Origin: Streptomyces toxytricini
GTDB taxonomy: Bacteria > Actinomycetota > Actinomycetes > Streptomycetales > Streptomycetaceae
Direction: 5' to 3'
Length of the DNA: 64,000 bases
NCBI RefSeq assembly: GCF_014649915.1
Contig: NZ_BMTY01000005.1
Coordinates: 62,001-126,000, forward strand
Shown piece by piece: positions 35,771 to 43,543 of the stretch; the first letter of the stretch is position 1; each line of letters begins with the position of its first letter. The position numbers and the translations under genes were made by a program. The notes beneath the pieces are model-generated. The model did no database searches. It was not told the DNA's origin and saw only the letters and a list, made by a program, of their open reading frames with translations.

Positions 35771-36438
35771 GCTTCTTCCTTCGAAACGGGTGCTGGTAGC
35801 CGGCGGTCTTCCGGGTATCGGGTCGAGGGGGGCGTCGAACGGATCGGTGCGGACGTTGCCGACTGCCATGTCGAGCTCGGCTCGGCAGGTATCGCAGCCC
35901 CTGGTCGACGGCCGGGCGGACGAGCTGCCGAAGGTGCGTGCCGCCCGCCTTGATTTTCGCCCTCTTAGCCGATTCAAGAACTGCGCAAACACATGCGTCA
36001 AGCGAACCGGAGCCCGTTCTGGGCAGTAGCGAAAACCCCCTCATTCATGCTGCGGATCCAAAAATTGAGAGAAAGGAATCCACATCCGACGAAACGCCGA
36101 ACCCCCGCGGTCGACCTAAACGATCATCCGCATCAAATCAGGAAGCCTTGCGGTACCCAAGAGGGCAAATGGGGTGTTGCTGCAGAAATCCAGCTCACCA
36201 TGCGTGAGTTACAGCACAGTTGGGCATGGTTGCAGCTGTTTTGCGAAAATTCATGACCGACAATCGACCACCCTCCGGCCATGACCCCTTTCTCCGGTTG
36301 GCTCCGCGCATTGCGCGAAACCGACAAGGTCGTTGTCTCTCCGGCTGGAAAGTGCTTGTGTGGCGGAAACGTTTCGGATCCGACTGCTTTGGGCTTGGCA
36401 CCGGCGTGTCGGGCCGACCAGTCGGCGGGCGCGAAAAA
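35771..36438. other. Long gene-free, lower-GC region
   Basis: About 670 bases upstream of the leftward pseudoprotease gene, visibly poorer in GC than its surroundings (runs such as aaaattgagagaaagg around 36060 and gttttgcgaaaattcatg around 36240). No ORF has a supported start; an 87-codon rightward frame at 35993 has no ribosome-binding site. On the minus strand a TTGACG near 36000 may be the -35 of the pseudoprotease promoter. The base composition suggests a regulatory region or imported DNA. Confidence 0.4.
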
Positions 36439-36464
36439 GCCCACGGGGGCATGCCCCCGTGGGC
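36432..36464 (-). terminator. Rho-independent terminator of the acyltransferase gene
   Basis: A near-perfect palindrome gcccacgggggc-at-gcccccgtgggc (36439-36464). Read leftwards it is followed by TTTTT (36434-36438 as A on the + strand), a classical intrinsic terminator unusual for this genus. It lies about 70 bases past the acyltransferase stop. Confidence 0.85.
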
Positions 36465-36535
36465 AGGTGGGGCCGGGATGCCGGGCTGCGCTTCGGGGGC
36501 GCTGTGGGCTGCCCCGTTGGAGGTCCTTCTCCCGG

Positions 36536-37720
36536 TTATGCGGATGCAGGCGTGGTCGGCTTCATCATTCGGCGCAGGAGTCGGGTCAGCGGGCGCTCCA
36601 CCAAGCGGTGCAGGAGCCAGGCGGCCAGTACGACGCCGCCGATGACGCCGAGCAGGGTGGGCCATGCGCCCCACTGCTCGTTCCACCGCCAGATGACCCG
36701 GACGCCGAGGGACTGGTGCACGAGGTACAGGGGGTACGAGATGGCTCCCGCGACGGGAAGCCAGCGCCACTGGACCCAGTCGAGCTTGCCGAGTGCGACG
36801 AGGCCCATGAGGAGGTACATGGCGGTGATCGCGGTCAGGCAGACCTTCCAGTTGATGCCGTGCCCCTCCCCTTCCATGATCGCCCGGAGGTGGTGCTGCA
36901 TCAGCAGCCATGAAAGGGCGAGGATGCCCAACGTCTCGCCTTCGACGCGGCCCGCGCGGCGTATCAGATAGAAGGCGATGCCGGCGATGAAGAAGGGCGC
37001 CCAGCGGGGGACGAGGAGCTGGTCCAGCAGCGCGATGCCGGATGCGGGGGCCAGGACCGAGCCGAGGGCCCAGAGCCAGCAGAAGTTCGCGATGCGGCGG
37101 TGGGTGGTGCCCAGCAACACCACGAGTGAGAAGACGAGGTAGAAGCGCAGCTCGATCCAGAGCGTCCAGTAGACGTTGTCGATGCTCGCCACGCCCAGCG
37201 GCTCGTGGAGCATCGTGAGGTTCGTGAACATCTGGCCGACGGTGACCCGCGGCTCTCCCGGAGTCTGGGGCCCGAGGCGGGCAGCGGCCGACGAGAGGAC
37301 GACGGCGACCCAGTAGAGCGGGAAGAGGCGCAGGATCCGGCCCTGCCAGAACTGCTGGAGCGACTTGCCCCAGCCGGACATGCAGATCACGAAGCCGCTG
37401 ATCATGAAGAAGAAGACGACGCCGAGCCAGCCGAACTCCGCGACCTGGTGCAGGGTGGGGAAGAGCTCGACCGCTGTCCTCTGCCATGGGATGGTCCCGG
37501 AGCCTGCCAGGTAGTGGAACAGGACCACCGACAGGGCGGCAAGCAGCCGGAGCCCGTCCAGGACGAGTATTCGCGGCGCACGGTCAGACCCGCGCTCACG
37601 GGTCGACCGCCAGGCTCTCCCACCGCCCAACCAAGGCTTCCTGGAGAGCTGGGCAGGGAGGGGTGCTGCCTCGGCGAGCGCCGGGCCGCGATCCCCGGCA
37701 AGGACAGGCCGGTCGGACAT
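36536..37720 (-). CDS. Acyltransferase 3 family membrane protein (OafA-like)
   Basis: 394 residues from ATG 37720. After a soluble 55-residue N-terminus comes the family signature RILVLDGLRLLAALSVVLFH with the catalytic-type His, then about ten membrane helices, including FGWLGVVFFFMISGFVI and RILRLFPLYWVAVVL (the Arg-rich conserved block). These integral membrane enzymes move acyl groups onto sugars of cell-surface or secreted molecules. The acceptor here is unknown. The gene is alone and ends in a classical terminator. Confidence 0.85.
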   Translation of the reverse strand: MSDRPVLAGDRGPALAEAAPLPAQLSRKPWLGGGRAWRSTRERGSDRAPRILVLDGLRLLAALSVVLFHYLAGSGTIPWQRTAVELFPTLHQVAEFGWLGVVFFFMISGFVICMSGWGKSLQQFWQGRILRLFPLYWVAVVLSSAAARLGPQTPGEPRVTVGQMFTNLTMLHEPLGVASIDNVYWTLWIELRFYLVFSLVVLLGTTHRRIANFCWLWALGSVLAPASGIALLDQLLVPRWAPFFIAGIAFYLIRRAGRVEGETLGILALSWLLMQHHLRAIMEGEGHGINWKVCLTAITAMYLLMGLVALGKLDWVQWRWLPVAGAISYPLYLVHQSLGVRVIWRWNEQWGAWPTLLGVIGGVVLAAWLLHRLVERPLTRLLRRMMKPTTPASA

Positions 37721-38011
37721 GAAACCTCGGGGAGTCGGCGGTGTCAGCGACACCGTTGTTACTGCGAAGTAAGTGCCGATCCTATCGATGCCCGTACACC
37801 CGGGCACCGCGGATCTCGTGGAGATCCGTGCGGTGGGCGGTGTGGAGGCGGCTGTGAGGAGTAACCCGTACCCCCGCTTGTTCCGCGCTCGGCAACGGCG
37901 CGGGCAGAAGCAGCCTACCTTGCCTCCCCGGCCGGACGGGGCTGAATGGCGCCCCACTCCGTTGGAGCAGGAGAGGGCAGACGGGGGGAAGCAGCGGTAG
38001 GGACCGTGCGG

Positions 38012-38300
38012 TGGGAAGGCCGCCTTCCCGTCCTTCGTGTAGTGACCGACGACGTAGCCACGACGTCCCTGTCAGACCAGGCTCCGTCAGAGACGCTGAT
38101 CGCCCCTTCGGCGCCGACCGGTAAGATGACCAGATTCGTCGTCGACGAAGGACACTCGCGATCCCGCCAGTTGGTGGTAAGGCGGGCGCCCGCCGGCCCG
38201 CTGGGCGGCGAGGCCTACGCGCTGAACACCGCGGTCCCGCCACCGCAGGATCCGGCGGGATACCTCCCTCCTACCTCCAGGACAACCCCTATTCGCAGGC
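38012..38300. pseudogene. Scrambled partial copy of the PKD-repeat gene
   Basis: Two adjacent fragments match parts of the gene at 32383. Fragment A (38012-38121) read on the minus strand matches 33573-33685 and encodes VGAEGAISVSDGAWSDRDVV before a frameshift into HYTKDGKAA-like sequence. Fragment B (about 38133-38230) read on the plus strand matches 33700-33820, with TRDPASWW followed by an in-frame TAA where the intact gene has Tyr, and GGEAYALNT. In the intact gene the two are contiguous and in the same direction, so the copy carries an internal inversion, a small deletion, frameshifts and a stop. The rest of 37721-38334 holds nothing else recognisable. Confidence 0.7.
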
Positions 38301-38334
38301 ACCCTTGGTGCGCACGGCCCGGCTACCACGTGTA

Positions 38335-38859
38335 TCAGCCCTGCCAAGCCTCCTCCACCGCTCGGGTGAGCCGGCTGCGCGTCAGCCAGGGGCTCAGCGG
38401 TGTCAGACGGGCGACCACGCGGCTCAGCCAGTCCGGGTCACCGAGGCGGTGTGCCTCGTTTGCGGTCACGAGCTGCGACAGGAGTTGTTCCAAGAGGAAC
38501 GTGTCAATGATCCGGTAGGCACGTGCGTGCCGGTGGAAGGTCAGCTTGCGGTCCTCGTAGGGGTGGCGGAGCGTCATGTCGAGGTGGCCGCCACCATGCC
38601 CTCTGAAGGGGCCGGGCATGTTGCCGAGCATGCCCGCCATCGTGTACTGGCCTGAACGCGGGTAGCCGCGTCCGAGGTAGACGCCGACGCCCAGCATGAT
38701 TCTGAACCAGGGGATCAGCTCGCCGCCCTCGGGCGCTTGCCGGTACAGCCCCTCCGTCCGGAACTCGAGCCACGATCCGCCGACGCGGCGTGAGTCTCCC
38801 ACCACCCAGAGGTCTTCAACCCGTTCCAGCGGCCCCAGGGCTGTACGTGCATCCGCCAT
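38335..38859 (-). CDS. Hypothetical protein, 174 aa
   Basis: 174 residues from ATG 38859; ribosome-binding site weak (GAATGGACGC). Sequence includes EDLWVVGDSRRVGGSWLEFR near the start, a Gly/Pro-rich middle (GMLGNMPGPFRGHGGGH) and a helical, Leu-rich C-terminus (RIIDTFLLEQLLSQLVTANE). No signal peptide, membrane segment or known domain was recognised. It lies downstream of the ALF-repeat gene on the same strand (gap 214 bases), so it could be its partner, but nothing in the sequence shows that. Confidence 0.55.
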   Translation of the reverse strand: MADARTALGPLERVEDLWVVGDSRRVGGSWLEFRTEGLYRQAPEGGELIPWFRIMLGVGVYLGRGYPRSGQYTMAGMLGNMPGPFRGHGGGHLDMTLRHPYEDRKLTFHRHARAYRIIDTFLLEQLLSQLVTANEAHRLGDPDWLSRVVARLTPLSPWLTRSRLTRAVEEAWQG

Positions 38860-39073
38860 GCGTCCATTCGATCACATGAAATCCGCTTCGTGGCGGCCAC
38901 GCTGAGAATGGCGCGAAAGCGAGGGGACGCACATCGTGGCGGGTGGAACCGGTGTCCCTCACCAACCGGGGGTGCTCGAACTGCGGACCGCGATGCCCGA
39001 GCCGAGCGGGATGCGGTACGGCCGGCAGCGCCAAACTCCGCCGGCCCAGGACCGCGCACCTGCCTCGGCTGCC

Positions 39074-42000
39074 TCAGAAGCCGAGTGTGCCCAACAGGCC
39101 GGTGACCGGAGAGATCAGGTCGTGTCCGAACTGTGTGATCTTGGTGGCCACGGGGGCCACCACCTTGCCGTCGACCTTGCTGAGCGCGCCGATCCACTTG
39201 GACTGGCCGAAGGTGAGGAGTCCCAGAGCGGTACCCCCGAGGGACGTCTTGAACTCGCCGCTCGTCCATCCGTAGCCGATGCCGGTGAGCACAGTGCTGA
39301 CGGCGGACAGACCGAGGGAGGTCCATGCCAGGCCACCGGCGACCAACTCCAACGGCGGGAAGAAGATGCCGGCGACACCGAAGCCGGCGGCGAGGAATCC
39401 GGTGCCGATGCTCGCCCAGTTCGCGGCATTTGCCCACCACTTCACGTCCTTCCACCAGGGAAGGTCGTTCTTGACGGAGTCGTTGTCGGGGGTGTCCGCC
39501 GGGTTCCTCCCGGCTTCCTTGTCCGCGCGCGCCTCCTCGGCCGCCTTCCTGGCGGCCTTTGCGATCTCGGCCGTCCGCTTGTCCGTGGCGATCTGGTGCG
39601 CTTCGCTCGCTGCCGACGCCGCCGTCTTCGCGTCCTTACCGGCCTGGACGGCGGAGGCGTGGGCAGAAGCAGCCGACGCCTGAGCGGCGTTGGCGGAGGC
39701 GACCGCGCTGCGGGCGGCGTCCAAGGCGCGGTTGGCGGAGTAGTTCGCCGCGCGCGCGGCGGTACGCGCAGTGGCCGCCGCCTTCTTCGCCCGGTCGGCC
39801 GAAGCCTGCGCAGACGCCGCCGACTGCTCGGCGTTGTTCGCGTGCGTGTTCGCCTGCTGTGCGTAGGTGGCGGCCTGTACTGCCGACTGCTTCGCCTTGT
39901 CCGCCCACTGGACAGCCTCGGCAGCGGCGTCACGGGCCTTGGCTGCCGCCTCCTGGGCGCGGTGGGCGCTCTCCTGGGCCGCGTACGCGATCTTCGTGGC
40001 GGCGGCGATCGCTCCCTGCATGGCAGCGATGTGGGTCGCGGAGTCGTAGTCGAGGAGAGCGGTCTTGTACTGGACCGAGGCGATGAAGTTGCGGCGCATC
40101 CACGCCGGGCCTTCCAACGCGGCCTTGGCATGGGCCTGGGTGTACGGGCCCCCCGTGCCGATGAGGGTTGCGGTGGCGACCGAGTCGTCCTCCTGCTGCG
40201 CCACCTCGTGCTTGATGTTGACGAAGTCGTGCAGGGCCTGGGCGGTTCCGGCGTTCAGTGCCTCCTGCGCCGCCTTCGTCACCGCCTTGCCGGGGTTGCC
40301 GGCCAGGATGCGGCCGACCATGACGCGGTTCTCCGTCGCGGCGGCCTCGATGGCACCACCTGCGAGGAACTTCGTGGCGGCTTCCCCGTCGGTGCTTGCC
40401 AGCGCTCTGGTCGCGGCTTCGGCGATGTCCGGGGCACAGGTCCGGGCGAGGTAGAGGCTGGTCTCCCTGTCATCCTGCCGCTGGGCAAGGCGCCGGGCGG
40501 TGTCGATCCAGACGTGGACGTCGGAGTCGGTGCCGGCCAGGGCGAACCTCGCCGCCTCGAGGGACCACGTACCCTTGGAACGCAGCATGGCGACGGCGGC
40601 TTTGCGCCCGAGGGTGGCAGCCCGGTCCAGCTCTCCGGCCTTGAGCGCTGACTCGGCTTGGGCGATGAGGTCCTTCTGTGCCTGCTCGGCCTGCTCGGCC
40701 TGGGTGCGCTTCTCGGCGAGTTCCGCGCGTTCCAGGTCCTCGATACGCTTGAGCAGGCGGGTCTCCTCGATGGCCTGTTGCGTTTCCTGCTCTAGGCGCT
40801 GCCACTCGGCCTCCCGCGCGGCCCGCTCCACCTTGACCGCTTCGGCGACGGCGTCGGTGGCGACCTTCGCCGCCTGGCTGGCCTCGTTGGCGAACTCAGT
40901 CGACTTCTTCGCGTACTCCACTGCCTGGCCGGCGTACTGGACCGCCCATTCCGCTGCAGTCGCGGCTTTCTCGGCGTGGTCGGCCGCGCTGTTCGCCGCG
41001 TCGCGGGCGGTGCGGGCGGCTGTCGCCGCCTTGTTCGCGAGGGTCTGGGCCATGCCGGCGGCGTTGGTGGCGATCTGGGCGTTCGTGCTGGCGATCTGGG
41101 CTTCACGCTTGGCCGTCGCGGCCTCGGACTGGGCGACACCTGCGGCTTCGGCTGCCGCCGCCGACGACCGCGCGGCGGCGGCAGCGTTGCGAGCGGCCGA
41201 CGCGGCGGCGGCTCCAGCGCCTGCAGCCTGGGATGCGGCGTTGGCGGCGTAGTCGGCCGCTGACGCCGCACTGCGGGCCCGGGCCGCGGCGTTGCGGGCG
41301 CCCATGGCGGCGTCCTTGGCTGCGGCTGCCTGGGACGCGTCCTTGGACGCGGCTATGGCGGCGCCGTACGCACGGGCGGCGGCGGAGCCGGCAGTGGCCG
41401 CCGCCTGGCTCGCCGCGGCGGCGGCGTAAGCGGCGCGCCGGGATGCCTGAACGGCGGCGTGGGAGGCACTGGTCGCGACGCGCGCCGAGTCGGCCGCGTC
41501 CTTCGCGGCGTCGGCGGCACTGCGGGCCGCCCTGCCGGACCTAACCACATCGGCCTGAGCCTGCTGGGCTTCGTACGCGGCCTTCTCCGCCGCCTGCTTG
41601 GCCTGGTCCGCGGCCTTGATGGCGCGGGCCGAGGCTTCCTCGGCCTGCTTCGTCATCGCGTCGGCCTTCTTGCCTTCGCGTTCGACGACTGCGACGAGTT
41701 CCTCGATCTTGGAGGCCTCCTGGTCGCGGGCGCGTGCGATGTGCTGGCCGGTCTCAAGGAACCATTCGATGTCGGCGGCGGTGCCGGACATGGCACGGGA
41801 GGCGTACTTCTGCACCTCCGGACCGCCAAGGAAGGAGAGCCGGCCGACCTCGACGCGCATGTCCTGTTCGCGGGCGGTGTACTGGCCCTCGTTGAGGAAC
41901 TCCTCCAGCGCGGCCTGGGTGCCGGCGTTCACGGCGTCGTTCCCTGCGCGGTTCACGCCCTTGCCGCCGTTGGCCATCACGATGCCGGTGGCCACGCGGA

Positions 42001-42445
42001 GGTCTTCGGTGATGGCCGACTTGTATCCGCCCGCAAGGTAGGCGGCTATGGCGGCGTCGCCCGCTTGGAGCGCCGCGATGGCGTCGCGCCGGGTGCCCTT
42101 GCCGCCCCGCGCGAGGGAGCTGACGACGGCGACGCGGTTGTCCACCGCGGTCTCCGCGGGAAGGGTGACGGTCAGGAAGGTCTGGACATCGGCGTCCGTC
42201 CCCGCCAGTGCCGCCTCCGCGGCGGCGCGGACCCCCTTGCCACCCAGCAGCCAGGCCTTGACGGCCTTGGCCCGGGGGGTGTCGGGCAGCCTGAAAGGGT
42301 CACCGCCGTCGCCATCCGGAGTCGGCCGCGGTGTATCGGCCCATGCCGCTGTGGGGTTGAGCACGAGGCTGGAGGTCGTGACGACAGCCGTGGTGGCAGC
42401 GGCAGCTGTGAGGACACGCCGCCTGCTCCAGTAAATGGTGTCCAA
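39074..42445 (-). CDS. Tat-exported ALF-repeat/alanine coiled-coil protein
   Basis: 1123 residues; TTG 42445 chosen because GAAGGA lies 7 bases upstream and it gives a signal peptide at once. The start has a twin-arginine motif (WSRRRVLTAAAA) and cleavage near AAWADTP. Residues about 50-300 and 600-780 carry ALF repeats (for example GGKGVRAAAEAALAGTDADV, LAGTDSDVHVWIDTARR). Between and after them are long Ala-rich coiled coils. The last 150 residues hold WWKDVKWWANAANWASIGTG and a strongly hydrophobic segment (AAGFGVAGIFFPPLELVAGG), possibly membrane-inserting. ALF-repeat proteins are large secreted proteins of Streptomyces with toxin-like architectures; the function is not known. Confidence 0.75.
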   Translation of the reverse strand: MDTIYWSRRRVLTAAAATTAVVTTSSLVLNPTAAWADTPRPTPDGDGGDPFRLPDTPRAKAVKAWLLGGKGVRAAAEAALAGTDADVQTFLTVTLPAETAVDNRVAVVSSLARGGKGTRRDAIAALQAGDAAIAAYLAGGYKSAITEDLRVATGIVMANGGKGVNRAGNDAVNAGTQAALEEFLNEGQYTAREQDMRVEVGRLSFLGGPEVQKYASRAMSGTAADIEWFLETGQHIARARDQEASKIEELVAVVEREGKKADAMTKQAEEASARAIKAADQAKQAAEKAAYEAQQAQADVVRSGRAARSAADAAKDAADSARVATSASHAAVQASRRAAYAAAAASQAAATAGSAAARAYGAAIAASKDASQAAAAKDAAMGARNAAARARSAASAADYAANAASQAAGAGAAAASAARNAAAAARSSAAAAEAAGVAQSEAATAKREAQIASTNAQIATNAAGMAQTLANKAATAARTARDAANSAADHAEKAATAAEWAVQYAGQAVEYAKKSTEFANEASQAAKVATDAVAEAVKVERAAREAEWQRLEQETQQAIEETRLLKRIEDLERAELAEKRTQAEQAEQAQKDLIAQAESALKAGELDRAATLGRKAAVAMLRSKGTWSLEAARFALAGTDSDVHVWIDTARRLAQRQDDRETSLYLARTCAPDIAEAATRALASTDGEAATKFLAGGAIEAAATENRVMVGRILAGNPGKAVTKAAQEALNAGTAQALHDFVNIKHEVAQQEDDSVATATLIGTGGPYTQAHAKAALEGPAWMRRNFIASVQYKTALLDYDSATHIAAMQGAIAAATKIAYAAQESAHRAQEAAAKARDAAAEAVQWADKAKQSAVQAATYAQQANTHANNAEQSAASAQASADRAKKAAATARTAARAANYSANRALDAARSAVASANAAQASAASAHASAVQAGKDAKTAASAASEAHQIATDKRTAEIAKAARKAAEEARADKEAGRNPADTPDNDSVKNDLPWWKDVKWWANAANWASIGTGFLAAGFGVAGIFFPPLELVAGGLAWTSLGLSAVSTVLTGIGYGWTSGEFKTSLGGTALGLLTFGQSKWIGALSKVDGKVVAPVATKITQFGHDLISPVTGLLGTLGF

Positions 42446-42830
42446 AAAAAGTCCTTCGGGATCAGCGTCTGGGGTCGAGGGACATGCGCACGGCGGCGCG
42501 TCGCCAGACGGGGAATTGCCTTGGCCGCGCTCAGGTGCCCCATGTTCGCGCGGAAGTCGGGCGGGCCACGACAGGTGACCATATGCGGCCCCCGGCGTAT
42601 TCAACACCTGCGACCTGGAGTGGACGACACGCTTTGAGCCAAAGACAGACCCGGAACTTATTCCTCCGATTAGGGGGACCGTGTTCGAGCAGTTACGATC
42701 CGACTGGGGTGGAGGATTCCAGGGAGAGATGGTCCGTACACGCACCGTTTCCCGTCGGCCGACCAACGGCCTTCACCTCCAGCGTTGAAGCACCTTTAGA
42801 CATTCTTCGAAACCGACGACTAGGACAGCG
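42446..42830. other. Divergent promoter region
   Basis: About 385 bases between the ALF-repeat gene (leftward) and the small secreted protein (rightward). No coding frame is convincing. An AT-richer run near 42655-42680 (aacttattcctccgattagg) and ctttagacattcttcgaaa (42790-42810) likely include the promoters; exact elements could not be fixed. Confidence 0.4.
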
Positions 42831-43346
42831 ATGAAGGCACGTAAGGCAATGGTGCGAACCGGTGGCGCGGCTGCGGCGGCCGGCGTCTTGGCGTGGGCCG
42901 CGATGGCGAGCGGAGTTGAGGGCGGAACCGCCTCGGAAGCGACCGCGATGAAGGCGATCGCCGACGAAAGCCCTGGTTACGCGATTGAAGACTTCGCCTA
43001 CCCGAACGCCGACAAGATCCTCGCGGAGCGGCGCATAACGCTCAAGCGCGGTGATGGCAACATCCTCCTCGCCGACTGCGGGAGCGCGACCGACCTGCTT
43101 GAGGTCTGGGACCGGAAGAACGGAAAGACCTGCTTCAGCGTCAGCGGCCCCAGTGGCTACCTGGCCCTGGAAATCCCCGCGGTTTACTTCGTCATGGGTA
43201 ACAGCTACAACACTCAGGTGGAGATGTCGGCCGGCACAGAAGAGAAGACGTTCGAGGTGAAGAAGAACGTGTGGACTCCGGTCGGCGAGAGTGCTGACGC
43301 CCAGGGCCGCGACTTCATGCTCATGGAAATTCGGACGGCCAAGTAA
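42831..43346 (+). CDS. Secreted protein, 171 aa, unknown
   Basis: 171 residues from ATG 42831. A signal peptide is visible (RKAMVRTGGAAAAAGVLAWAAMASG). The mature protein has a beta-rich look, with two Cys (LLADCGSATDLLEV, KTCFSVSG) likely forming a disulfide, and YAIEDFAYPNADKILAERR near its start. No family was recognised. It is divergent from the ALF-repeat gene and shares the intergenic region with it, so the pair may be co-regulated. The pseudoprotease gene follows 200 bases downstream. Confidence 0.65.
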   Translation: MKARKAMVRTGGAAAAAGVLAWAAMASGVEGGTASEATAMKAIADESPGYAIEDFAYPNADKILAERRITLKRGDGNILLADCGSATDLLEVWDRKNGKTCFSVSGPSGYLALEIPAVYFVMGNSYNTQVEMSAGTEEKTFEVKKNVWTPVGESADAQGRDFMLMEIRTAK

Positions 43347-43543
43347 TCACCACGGCCGTTGGATTTCTTCCACCATTCGCGGCCCTCAGCACCTCAGGCC
43401 CTGGCGTGCATCAGGTCAAGAGCCTGAACTGAAGTCCAATGCACTTTCCCGTGTCCGAGCAACCGCATGGCCGATGTCCTGCGGACGCCTCGGCCCGCTC
43501 GGCACCAACCCGTGTGCCGGCGCCCTGTTTTCTAGGGAGAACC

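Noticed and set aside
35993-36256. 87-codon rightward ORF in the AT-rich region
   Set aside because: No ribosome-binding site, no coding third-position bias and no recognisable protein features.
38936-40651. Long rightward ORF opposite the ALF-repeat gene
   Set aside because: Antisense shadow: the minus frame has a signal peptide, recognised repeats and coding third positions; the plus frame is Val/Gly-rich with no domain.
39074-42445. CRISPR-like or tandem DNA repeat array
   Set aside because: The repetition is at the protein level (Ala-rich heptads and ALF repeats) with variable codons, not regularly spaced identical DNA repeats.
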